Assembly (NCBI GenBank): GCA_036583965.1
Contig: JAZBQD010000013.1
Location: 5,310,144-5,374,143, forward strand
Source: Prunella strophiata
Lineage: Eukaryota; Chordata; Aves; Passeriformes; Prunellidae
DNA: 64,000 nucleotides
Direction of reading: 5' to 3'
This document shows, piece after piece, positions 28,401 through 38,348 of this stretch. The notes beneath the pieces are model-generated. The model had not been told where the DNA came from. It was given only the letters and a program-made list of their open reading frames with translations, and searched no databases. Both the position numbers and the translations under genes were made by a program. Each line of letters begins with the position of its first letter. The stretch's first letter is position 1.

Positions 28401-31400
28401 GCAGGAAGCTGTGATTCCACTCAGTTCCTTCTAGGTTCTGCTCCAGACAGAACTTTCAGGTATCAGAAGCTCCACTCAGGGTACACAGGTCTGCACTGCA
28501 CAATGGGAAGTTCTGCTAATCACAAAAGAAGTTATTCATATGCACCTCACAGCATCAATCAAGAACTTATAAAAGTTGCAAGAAATCACCACGTAAAAAC
28601 CCAGAGACCCAGGCATTACTCAAAGATGGACCACAGAGGTAGCTGCTACTCTTACATTACAATTCAACATCAACACCAGCCCTAACAAAGGTAATGCCAG
28701 GGGACAGAATGATTCACTGAAGTCTTGACTGGTTTTCTGACATTCACCAGGGGATTTTACATCTTTCATACTTGGTATCTAAAATTCCTCTCTCTTCAGT
28801 CTAGCTGTGCCTTTCCCCTCACATACCAAGAAAGAAGCACAGCTGCCTCTTCCTGCTGCAGAGAGAGGATGCAACAGTGCTTTATCCTCCATCACTTCTG
28901 CTATTCTGGACCAACCTTCCCCTGCCCCCAAACCTACTGTAGGGACATAGAAGTCATGTGTTTGCAAACCCTAAGGTGCCCCTCTGGTTTATTACTGCTC
29001 AGAGCCAAAGCAATGCAAACAGCCCTGCCTACTGACTCCTTTTTCCTCCTTTACTTCGTAGCCACAGCTAGCAGCAAATCCACTTGAACCTCAAAAATTT
29101 TGCTTTATAATTAACATTAGGAATTACCAGTCTTAAAGTATCAGACCTGCTAATAAGGTCTGATACCTTCTGCTTTGTCTATCTGCTACACTGAGATCAG
29201 CCACAAAAAAAACCTTTTTTGCATCCATCAGCCTCGCTCTGCAGCTGAAAAAACAACAAACAGCAGAGCAAGGAACATCAGGACAAGAACTCAATAATTG
29301 CTAACAGTAGGGAGAAAAATAAAATTTATAATCAGTAGATTTAGAAGCAAAGGGATGAGAGGGAAAAACACTAAAAGACAGGCCAAGCCCCACTTTCAGC
29401 AAAATTACCTTCTACCCCTCACTCCTAGAACCTTCCTCTTGGGAATTCACCTAAATACACAGACAGGAACTGCAGCTAGCAACGACATGAACCTGAATAA
29501 ATATCACTCACCACAGCTCTCATAAGGTGGAGACAGTGAACAAAGAACAAAATAAGGGTTCATGTTTGCCTACCACCAAAGTCTCCCCAGGGCAGAGGAA
29601 CACCGGCCAAAGCAAATTTTATGACCAATATATTTGGGTCTCCATTTGAATTAATCAATACACTTCAACTGGACAAAACCAGACCCATCCAGTCACAGCA
29701 CACCAGTGAATCACCTTGAAACTGTGCTGATCATGGGTTTGCTTAGACCTCTACTCTGAGTTCTGCCTTGCATGTAAGACCAACATCTCTTGACCAAAAG
29801 AGTTAGCAATTTGAACACACTTGTTAGTTGTACTGTGTCAAAACACCAACACCCCACCTGTAAGAGCACAACCACAGCTGCCAGCAAGCTCCACAGCATA
29901 GGGGAAGCTCCAGCTGTGGGGTTTTAACCAGACCACTTGCACTGGCAAGTCTTTCTAAGCATTGCAGATTAAGTACGTTGTGCAATATTTTTTGAAACTG
30001 AACTTGGGTAATAAAATTACTTCCTCTAGTTGGCTTTGAAGTGGAGAGAAAACGCTGCAAGAACAAGAACTCAATTGGCTTTTAGCTGCCTGGCAAATGC
30101 TCTAATAAGAAAGCCCGATGACCTACATTCACAAGGCTCTGTACTAAACCACTATTACAAAATCCAATATAAAGCCTGACCATGTTTAAGTGTTTTCCAT
30201 TAGTAAGCAGCAGTATCTTGTTAGAGAAATATGAAAACATGTTATTGTCTTTAGTGATGATGATCTTAATTAATCCTCTAAATAGTATTCTGAAACATGT
30301 CAGCGTGGTCATTCCAGACTGCTTAAGCTCCCAATGCTACACAAAGACACCAAAACCTCTGCTTCTCAGTGGGATGTACTGGGGTGTTAACAGAAAAAGA
30401 AACTTCTTAAATATTCTCAAACTGTGGAAGACTGAATTCATAACAATTTACATCTCTGATGCTCTTCCAACAACTGATAGAAATGCACTGGTTCAGAAAC
30501 TTGGGCAAAATCTAAGCTAGCACCAGAACAGCTTATTGCAACTCAGTTAACACACCACTGAAATACTTCCTCACACACAGACATCAGCTCTCTCAGCCAG
30601 CTAGTCAGATAACCTGAAGCAGATGGATTTGAGCTGTCCTGGAAAACATTTTATTAAATTAAACCCTACTGTGGTAAATATCTCCAAAAAGCAACAGACA
30701 GAGTAAAATAAGCAAGTGTTAAAAGGAAATATTAAGTTAGTCCTTCACTCTACACCATCTAGTTGGAAGAGTTTGATACACTCAACTTCAATTCACATTA
30801 GCAGATTCCAAAAACAGTGAGTAACACAACTCAAGGAGAAATGCCCTACTTTGAAAAAACAGAACACTTTCAAAAATGCACTATAAAGCAGGCAACTAGT
30901 CAAAACAAGAAGGATATGGTCAAAACAGAAAGGAAAAGATGGAAACACTGGGACAAAAAAAAGAAAATAATCCAAGTGGCAATTCTCAAAGGCTCAAAAT
31001 TACCATTACAAGTTCACAGGTTCAGAAAAATCCAACTGCCCATAGAAACACAAGTCTGCACAGCTGGAGCCAATGTCAGTGGTATGTTGAAAGGACCATG
31101 TGCTGTTAGTGATGGCAGTAGCACAAAACAGAGTCATGTAACCAAGAGAGAAAAAAAAAGGGGAAAAAGAATTAATTAATTTCTCCCTATTTTAGTAAAG
31201 CCCACCTTCACCCTAAATGCATAAAAAAATAGGCCCATGTAAAATCACTGCCTTTCAGATTGCATGAAAAGATACTACAGTTGAGGAGGCTTAAAAGAAG
31301 GTTTTATTTGTCTGAAGAGCACAGCAAGAACATGGATACAAAGCTAGTGTCAAATTAACATGGAAATACAAAGAGATGCCTGATCTGCCGGGACTGAATT

Positions 31401-33766
31401 GTGAAGGGACTACACATTCATCTCCGAGTACATAAAACCTCCCAGCGCTCTGCAGCACTCATCTGAGAGTTCCAGGCACAGATTTAAGCTAAGCAAGCTG
31501 CAGGCAGTCCTTCCTAAACCAGAAAGACAGTTGCTACAACACACAGGTTTAAAGAAGTAAAAAGTAAAGCAAACACTACCTGGGAAATAAATTCTAAGTC
31601 CAAGTACTCTTCTCTTTCTGCTGTCTCTCCCCAGAGGAGACTAGGGAGACTTCTTCACCACTGATTAAAGTGGTAAATTTGGTTCTGTATGTCCTCTGCA
31701 CTTGCATGAGCCAGGTTTTCCCTACTTGCACTTCATGTTTCAGGATCAAACCATGTGCTCCTAATCTATCAAATGGGTGATTTGTTTGAGACAGCAGGTT
31801 CAAGATACGAAATAAAGCAAACCAAAAAAGCCAGGTGACATCGGCAGAGAGCTGTGAGGCCACCCAGAAGTGATGGGCTCTCCTCCTGAGGAGGAGGAGG
31901 GAGAGGCATCACCATGGACAGCTCAGCCACCACTCAAACAGGATGGATGAGTATATCCCAAAAGGAACTCAGCAAACTCCTCACACAGCAAGGAATTCCA
32001 GCTGCAACACTATATCCAGATGCATCACCTTAGGTTCAGGAATACATGTGGTTTGAGCAAAATTCATGGAATGCTTATGGAGCTGCCACAGGGGAAATCT
32101 AACACTACAAGTTTCAAAGCCACTGGTGTAGAACCTGAGCAGATCAGTAAAGGTTTGCTCACAAGGACACTTCTGCCAGTGAGGCTACAGCACCACAAAT
32201 CTATAAAGTAGGTACATTACAGCACCAGTGGAAAAACATCATTCATCTTAACGAAGTAAATCTAAGTGAAAAACTTGTGTTCATCCATCAAGCATCAGCT
32301 GTTGACAGAGGTACAAAATCAAACTGGAGTGACAAATGTGACACCATATGAAAAAGGCCATTTTTGAATTTCTAGGAGGCTACAATGCTCAACACCAGCA
32401 GAGTTCAGGGTCAAGCCTACCCACCTATAAAAGCACAGAGGCAGCTCTGAATAAGCTGAACCTTTTCACCCAGCAATCCAGCAGCCTGTAGCACTTAGTG
32501 CCAGCAAAAAGGAGCTGCATGAAATCTATGCTTTTACATAGTACCTTCTCAGCCATAAAAGCCTCCAGCTGTAATAATACTAGGCTACCAACACAACAGG
32601 GGCTTTTTGGCTACTTAAGTGCATATCATAGGCCCTTCTACATACACTGCACTGCCAAAAAAACAAGCTAAAACAAAACAAGGCAGACACAGAGACGTTT
32701 CAACACTCAAGTTAGTTATTAACTAACTCTGCCTACACTGACCCAATTGTGTTTCAGCTCTGCTGGGAACTCGCTTAGACGCAGTTCATTAATACTGTTA
32801 TGTTTTATTAGTCTGGGGCATAAAAGTTATTTGGAAGAGAAAGAACAAGGGGGTTTCAAAGTATGCCATGGTTCTTACTCCCCTATTTACCAGGAGCAGG
32901 TATCACCCAGGAACAGTTGCTTGGTGCAAGGGGAGGGCGATTCCCAAACCTGCAAAGCCACTCTCATGCTTTGGCTACTGATGATGCTCTTTGGCAAGAG
33001 CTGCCCATGACACCCGAGGGCTTTGCCAAGCTCCAGGAGAGTTCAACACCCAAAAAGAAACTCCAGCTGAGCGATATACCTAGAAAAACTGTAGTTTTTT
33101 ACCCGCAAACACCAACCACTCCTCCTAAGTTAATCATCTTAAGATTTTAAGCACCATGCCTAGCAGCTAGCACACAAACTCCATCGCTGAATTATTTCCC
33201 TGAAAGAAGCACAAACAGAACCAAAAAGACGAACCAGGTGCGGCAGGTTTTTTTTCTCTCTTCCTGCCAGGATTAAATGGCACTTCGAAAGCAAGCATTT
33301 TGTCTGGCCGTGTAGGCATCCAAGGCCCACAGCATAAAACCAGGTAAGCAACAAGCACCTGAAAACTTAGTCCCCACATTTTCTGCGCTCATTATCCGTA
33401 GGGTTGTGTAGATTTCTAGCCAAGCTTTCACACTTTGACACGAACGTTCTACCCTGACTCCCAGGGTAAATCCAGGCTCCCTCGGATCCAGGCAGCCGGC
33501 ACACGGGAGCGATGCTCGGCCGAGTCCCGGCTCTGTCCAAACGCACAAAGCGGCAGCAAAGCCCAAAGCTCCCGGCGGGGCCGGCTCGGGGCCACTCCGC
33601 CCCCGACCCGGGCTGTCCCCGGCCGCCCCGGGGCTCACCCTGCCGGCCGCCCGGGCCCGGCACCCCCGGCCCCGCCGCCGCCCCTACCTGGCCGCAGCGG
33701 CTCGGTGATGCTCAGCACCAGGAGGAAGAGGAGGAGGAAGGTGCCGCTGTCCGCCTTGGGCACCAT
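1258..33766 (-). CDS. DGCR2: DGCR2 (integral membrane protein DGCR2/IDD), 5' six coding exons; 3' part beyond left edge
   Basis: DGCR2 is a single-pass plasma-membrane glycoprotein regarded as a putative adhesion receptor. Six coding exons are visible on the minus strand: 33,688-33,766, 13,587-13,709, 5,752-5,877, 4,365-4,575, 3,315-3,391 and 1,258-1,434. All are bounded by AG/GT sites and their phases join without a break (793 nt, about 264 residues). Domain order is signal peptide (residues 1 to about 25), LDL-receptor class A module (about 27-67), a linker ending in [11 protein letters not shown], then a C-type-lectin-like domain ending in [11 protein letters not shown]. The human protein has the same order and then continues into a von Willebrand C module, a transmembrane helix and a proline-rich tail. 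None of these is found in 1-1,257, so they must lie off the left edge. The first intron is about 20 kb. The start codon opens a hydrophobic leader and matches the mammalian N-terminus MVPKADSG. Confidence 0.95.
3315..3391 (-). CDS. DGCR2: DGCR2 coding exon 5 (C-type-lectin-like domain, middle)
   Basis: The exon encodes [18 protein letters not shown] followed by HWEVAYK, the WVG core strand of the lectin-like fold. Two overlapping donors lie 4 nt apart (AAAG|GTGGGT and GTGG|GTCTCT). Only the first, ending at 3,315, keeps phase with exon 6. Confidence 0.93.
4365..4575 (-). CDS. DGCR2: DGCR2 coding exon 4 (start of C-type-lectin-like domain)
   Basis: The exon encodes [19 protein letters not shown], then [20 protein letters not shown] and [13 protein letters not shown]. 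This is the first half of a C-type-lectin-like fold, with the characteristic WHxYxxxCYRV and W-x-A-x-x-x-C patterns. Confidence 0.95.
5472..5505. repeat. perfect inverted repeat, 14-bp arms, 6-nt loop
   Basis: The left arm TTCTGTTACAACTC (5,472-5,485) and right arm GAGTTGTAACAGAA (5,492-5,505) are exact reverse complements around the loop TGCAAT. It lies in DGCR2 intron 3. It could form a hairpin in DNA or in the nascent RNA; function is unknown. Confidence 0.85.
5752..5877 (-). CDS. DGCR2: DGCR2 coding exon 3 (linker)
   Basis: The exon encodes a hydrophilic linker rich in His, Arg and Gly (with SRGRGGD) and ends in [14 protein letters not shown], which is strongly conserved in vertebrate DGCR2. 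The first half differs from the mammalian linker, as expected for a flexible spacer. Donor is A|GTAAGT. Confidence 0.9.
5878..13586 (-). other. DGCR2: DGCR2 intron 2, no supported gene
   Basis: This is 7.7 kb of AT-rich intronic sequence. Several open frames occur on the plus strand, the longest 143 codons at 8,767-9,198. None resembles a family I know, none has coding-like composition, and none is called. Confidence 0.6.
13587..13709 (-). CDS. DGCR2: DGCR2 coding exon 2 (LDL-receptor class A domain)
   Basis: One exon encodes one complete LDLa module. Six cysteines are spaced as in the family, in the order [21 protein letters not shown] and DEVDC. The calcium-cage acidic cluster CEDESDE is intact. 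Acceptor CCCAG| and donor CAG|GTCAGT are both clear. Confidence 0.95.
22435..23377 (+). mobile_element. CR1 LINE copy, 5'-truncated with an internal deletion
   Basis: The plus strand starts inside the CR1 ORF2 reverse-transcriptase region. It encodes [30 protein letters not shown] and [20 protein letters not shown]. It then reaches the region corresponding to the VDFSKAFD active-site approach, where the frame is broken. After a deletion it continues into the typical CR1 3' UTR (GTTGGACTAGATAG, then AAAGGTCTTTTCCAACTGGA). It ends in the CR1 tail 'gatcctatgattctat'. The order of segments is that of a normal CR1 in the plus direction, opposite to DGCR2. It is inactive: most of ORF2 and all of ORF1 are missing. 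Confidence 0.88.
29138..29166. repeat. inverted repeat, 10-bp arms, 9-nt loop
   Basis: GTATCAGACC (29,138-29,147) and GGTCTGATAC (29,157-29,166) are exact reverse complements around TGCTAATAA. This is intronic, and chance occurrence is plausible at this length. Confidence 0.7.
33688..33766 (-). CDS. DGCR2: DGCR2 coding exon 1 (signal peptide)
   Basis: The exon encodes MVPKADSG, then a leucine-rich hydrophobic core (FLLLFLLVL type), then TEPLRP. This is a classical cleavable secretory leader. It ends in phase 1 at a CAG|GTAGG donor, and the split Glu codon is completed by exon 2. Confidence 0.93.
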
Positions 33767-34017
33767 TTATCCTCCGTTCATCCTCCCCCGGCACAGCGCC
33801 ACAAACCCGCGGGGAGGGACGCGCGGAGCGGCGGGAGGAGGGGCCGCCGCCGGGCCCGCGGGGGGCCCCGGTCCGCACCGAGCTTTTCCCTTGCCCTCCC
33901 TCCGCCGTTCGCCGCCGCCCCGGGCGGAGCCGGCGGCCCTGGCTGCGGCGGGAGCGGCGGGCGCGGCGCGGGTCGGGCGGCCGCGCTGGGGCGGCTCGCA
34001 GGGCTCCGCCGGCGCAC

Positions 34018-34028
34018 AAGATGGCGGC
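34018..34028 (+). promoter_or_regulatory. YY1-type motif
   Basis: AAGATGGCGGC matches the extended YY1 consensus exactly. In mammalian promoters this motif usually lies just downstream of the start site on the sense strand. Here it is on the plus strand, opposite to DGCR2. Confidence 0.5.
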
Positions 34029-34221
34029 CGCGCCTCCCCGCCGCCGTGCCCGCGCCGCCACGCCCCCTCCCGCCGCGCGCCGCCCGCCCAATCGGCACTC
34101 AGGGGGCGGGGCCGAAGCGCGAGGAGCAGCACGCGCCCCGCCCACTTACGGCGGTGGGCGGGGCTGGGCGGGGCCGGCGGCAGGGGGCGGGGCCGGGGCG
34201 GCCCCGGGGCTCCGGTCCCCG

Positions 34222-34283
34222 CGGGGTGGGCAGCGGTGGGCAGCGGTGGGCAGCGGTAGGGCAGCCGGTGGGCAGCGGTGGGC
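34222..34283. repeat. short GC-rich tandem repeat, 10-bp unit
   Basis: About six copies of a CAGCGGTGGG-type unit lie at the outer edge of the DGCR2 CpG island, with one copy carrying TAGGG and one carrying an inserted C. Confidence 0.75.
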
Positions 34284-34290
34284 ACTGATG

Positions 34291-37200
34291 GCCACCGCAA
34301 TGCCCCCTGCACGGCCTCTGCCAGCCCCCTCAGTCCTCACCACAATGGGAGCCCCATTACCCCCAGGACAGTCTTGCTCAGTTCGCTCTACCTCCCCAGG
34401 GCAGCCTCTATCAGTCCCTTCTTCCCCCAGAACAGCATTTCCCTGGCCCCAGCTGAGTGTCCCTTCCTGCTCACATCCATCACTCCCTGACAGCCTTTCC
34501 CATTCTCGCTGGAACAGCTCCAACCAGCTTCCTCTGTACCCCGGGACAGCCTTTCCAGGTGCCCTCCATCTCCTGCCATGGCGTTTCTCTGCCTCTGCAG
34601 GGACTTCCCAGCGCCACCGCCTTGCCTGCCCCACAGCAGAGGCACAAAGCTCCGGCCTTTCCCAGCCCCAGCACACTTCCAGGTTGCTAATCTTTTACTT
34701 CTTCATTATTCGGGTTCCCCCTGCCCACAGGGGGATGAGACAGTCCCTGTTCTCATGTCTGCAGGGTGACACGCAGCACCCGGGGCTGGGACATTCCCAC
34801 AGCCAGCACCCCGCAGTGCCAGAGCCAGCCGGGTGTTTCCATAGCTCCTGGAAACATTGCCTTCCCAGTTCCCGGGCCCACACAGAGAGGAAATACACAA
34901 AGAAAACTAATTGTGTGGCTCAGGTCATTGCTAGTGGCCCTGCAAGTGACAGGTGCCTGTAGGAATTTGACCCTGGGTGTTGCTGCAGTCCGCCGGGCAG
35001 GGTGGTGGCTGTCCCTGGCTGGAGACAGTGGCTCAGTGCCACAACTCTCCTGGCACTGGATGGAGATCATTCCAGGTGGCATTTAGGATCAAAAGGCAGT
35101 TTTAGCATTAAAGACCCACTTCCCAAATTCATCTGGAATTTCCACTGACAAGGGGAAGTGTTTGGGCAGCAGCAGGACACAGGCTCAGCCAGGGGCCAGA
35201 CACAATGGCTGACCCATGAGTCAGCAGAGAGCTGTCACTTTCCTCTGCAGGGAATTCCAGCCTTTTAGTACAACCTATTCGAAGTCAAGACCTGGGCAGC
35301 TGCCTTGGAAATGTTTATATATTTTTAATATTTACAATGAGGTGTTTTCTAGCTCTTTTGCTACAACTTGTAGTTCTCAAATAAAACATTGCAATTCCAA
35401 TAAGGACCATTTTGACCCAATTTTACCCACTTCCCATTTCCCAGTTAACACCAGTTACTCACTATACCCAGCAGCAAACTTTTCTCAAGGGTTTTCCAGA
35501 GGGATGTGCAGCTACTTCTCCTTTCATGGCTCCTGTTCCCCCTCAGTCACTGACTGTCCCCAGGTCAGCTGCCTACCTGCAGGCAGGGAACAGGGGTTTT
35601 GTGGGATTTCTTGAGCACTCACTGCCTCTGTCCCTCCAGGAGCTGTTGCTGTGCTCAGGTCAGTAGCTCCAGGGAAGGTGCTTCTTTACAAACCTAAATG
35701 TGCAGTTTAACATGAGAGGGGAAATTGGTGCCTGCCAAGAGCTGCCCAGAGCTGGGGGAGCAGCAAGCACGAGCTCAGAGCTGTGAGCCCTGGGTGCTCA
35801 GGAGCTCTGTGTGCCCAGGAATGTGCTTGGGGACCCTGCTGGAGTGCGTCACAAGCAGCAGGGCACTGCCTGAAGATTTAGGCCAAAACCCACTTTCCCA
35901 GCTCTCATGTGCTGCCAAATAGTGTCATGATCCAAGAGCCTGTGGGGACCTGAAGTATGACAACATCCTCCAGCAGCAAGTGTGAGCCTCCAACTCCCCA
36001 GCTGTGCTCCTCCCATGGGATGCTGTGGGGACAGGCTGTTCTGAGCCTGGCTTCCTGCAGCACAGCCTCACAGGCCTGACCCAGGGCATCCTTACCCACC
36101 CCAGGCCAGGGCATTACACCACACAGGGTGGTTGATGCACAAATACCCTGTGGTGCCTCCACCACGAGAGCAGGGCACAGGCTGCTGATGCCTGCCTTTT
36201 GTCCCAAGGCAAGGCAGGGCTCGTTTCCCCCATGCCACAGCACCCCAGCTCTGAAGGAAGGGGCCCAGAGCACACCCCTGTGCCCAGCAGCCCCTCAGCA
36301 CCCCCGAGCAAACGGGCACTGAAACAAAGTGAAGGGTGAGAGGTGCCCAGTGCCCCAGATTGTGCCAGGCCAGCTGCTGGGGCAGGGAGGGCTGGGGGAA
36401 GGGCCTCATGGTGAGGGTGGTTGAACCCACGTCTGGCTCTGGCCTGACCCTGAGCTGAGCTGCTGTTGGGCCAGCAGCCACGAGCTGGGATTGAGGCAAC
36501 ACGTGCAAATATGAGGAAGTGAGAATTGCTCCATTTCCCTCTCCCCTGAATGAGTGGACCCATTTCCTTTATTTTTGCAGAGAAATAGCCCAATCCTCCA
36601 AAACAACAAAGTATCTCCAACCACAGCTTCCCTTTTGACCTAAATAATCAGTTCCCTAACTGGAACCTGCTTTTGCTGGTTAGCCCTGGGCCAGGGAGAG
36701 GCTCCTGGCCCTGAAGGGCTCAGAGAACCAGCTTGGGGCTCAGGGATTAGACTTAAGAACAAGAATCTCCTGTGGTCTCCCATTTTCTTTCCTGCCTGGG
36801 GGAGGGAGCCAAGGCCCAGGCTGCACACAGCAAGCCCCCACATCCCTGGTCTGCTCAGTGACTCAAACTGCAGGCCAGGGTCTGACCTCCTGCTTGTGTA
36901 CCTAACAGAGAGGTCCTATGCCTCATGGAGACAAGCATTTCACTATGAAATAATTAGTATCTGAAATTACCTAAGAACTTGGCTCACATTTAGTAAGTTC
37001 AGTCCTTAAAGAACAATTCTGAAAGCATGAAAACTTTAGTAAATATGCACTTCTTTTGCATTAATTCACGAGTACCTGAGAATAATTTTTTTGCTTAAAG
37101 AAAAAACACAGCCTTCAAGTATTTCTGGACTAAAAAGGTAAAAATTACTAATTTTTGAGTCACAATTCCTAGAAATGCCATGTTGATAAATTTATTTTTA

Positions 37201-38348
37201 CAAGGTGCACTAGAGAAACTGAGTCCCTCAGGAGAGTTTTTCACAGTCAGGGACAGAAGTTTTGGAAGTGGCAGAGGAAACCACACAAAATGAAGCTCTC
37301 CACCAAGACAAACACAGCACCCAATGCCCCAGAGAACGCTGCAGACACTCCTCAAGTTGCTGGGTAAGACTTTCCATGGATGTTCCCTCAGTAAAACATC
37401 ACCTGACTATAGCAAATGCCAACACTGCCAAGTGTTACACACACTGTCTTGTACTCAGGTGTGGTGCAAGAAGTGAAAACATCTGGCTACACCTGCTTCC
37501 TCCTAAAGAGTGCACAGTGCTTCTCCAGGCTGGATCACACCACACAAGGGCTCATCCCACACACAGAAAACGTCAGCTCATGTGCAGCAACCACAGCATT
37601 GAGTGCAGGCTATGTATGGTTAAAACTGCTTCTCCTTTTTTTGGCCAATTATAAAAAGTAAAGCCAAAAGTTTCAAAGAATGGGAGGAAAACACCAAACA
37701 AAAGCCCCAGTGTGGCTATCAGAAGTATCATTTCTGTCCTTCAGAATGGCACTGTCACCCTGGTGGAGAACACAGGACTGTCTCTGGACCCTGTGCTGTG
37801 ATCATCAACTCTCTGGAGTCACACACAGAGCAGCTACAAAACAAAACTGATCCCTTCCCTCTGCCAGCTGCAGAACAGGGCGAAGCCCAAAACCTGCAGA
37901 AGAGAAGTCTGAGCAAAAGCAGCAAGGCAAATCCCATACTGCAAAGTGTAAGCAGTGGAGGAAGAAATGGGGTCCTCTTAAGGAATGCTGGTTTTAACAA
38001 GATCACAGAGTTAGTCAAACTCGTGAACTGCATCAGTTTAAATTCAAGTTAAGAGAACCTCTCTAAAATTCTGTGTCACGCCTCAGTATACACATGGTTG
38101 TGTCCCCTCTTCTGCAAACTACAAACTCAAACAAGTTTGACAAGCTGGAGCCAAGTCCAGTTCAGCCTTTAAGAAAGGCTTACCCCACTTAAGAAACAGA
38201 CATAGCTGTACAGAAATTAATTTCAATGCATGGCTCTCTTAAAAACAGAAATAAATCTTTAAGAAATTATCTCCATTTCCCCAGTTTCCAGTAACCAGTC
38301 TGCAGTTCACTGAGCACAGCCAGATCACCTTGGTGGTGATTGGAATGT
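34291..38348. other. intergenic region between DGCR2 and ESS2
   Basis: I see no exon with recognisable protein similarity on either strand. The open frames present look like chance frames in moderately GC-rich DNA. A TSSK2-type intronless kinase, present near ESS2 in mammals, is not seen here. Part of the right end must be the ESS2 3' UTR. Confidence 0.55.
37191..37196 (-). terminator. ESS2: candidate ESS2 polyadenylation signal
   Basis: This is AATAAA on the minus strand, about 1.15 kb downstream of the ESS2 stop codon. It is the first canonical hexamer I noticed in that direction. Usage is not shown. Confidence 0.3.

Larger units (their letters stand above)
13710..33687 (-). other. DGCR2: DGCR2 intron 1, no supported gene
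   Basis: A 20-kb intron separates the signal-peptide exon from the LDLa exon. It holds a CR1 copy at about 22.43-23.38 kb, a short inverted repeat near 29.15 kb and several simple A/T tracts. No other exon or RNA gene could be supported. Confidence 0.6.
33450..34290. promoter_or_regulatory. DGCR2: CpG island / DGCR2 promoter region
   Basis: There is an abrupt change from AT-rich intron to very GC- and CpG-rich sequence surrounding DGCR2 exon 1. No TATA box is apparent. Visible motifs include GC boxes (GGGGCGGGGC type near 34,100 and 34,150-34,200), a CCAAT box at 34,088-34,092 and an exact YY1-type AAGATGGCGGC at 34,018-34,028. This fits a housekeeping, possibly bidirectional promoter. The transcription start cannot be placed from sequence alone. 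Confidence 0.8.

Noticed and set aside
33435..34962. Several GC-rich open frames of 150-310 codons on both strands around DGCR2 exon 1
   Set aside because: These are CpG-island frames rich in Ala, Pro, Gly and Arg with no family similarity. They overlap one another in different frames.
36114..36620. Minus-strand open frame of 168 codons in the DGCR2-ESS2 spacer
   Set aside because: The composition is not coding-like, there is no known domain, and frames overlap on the same strand.
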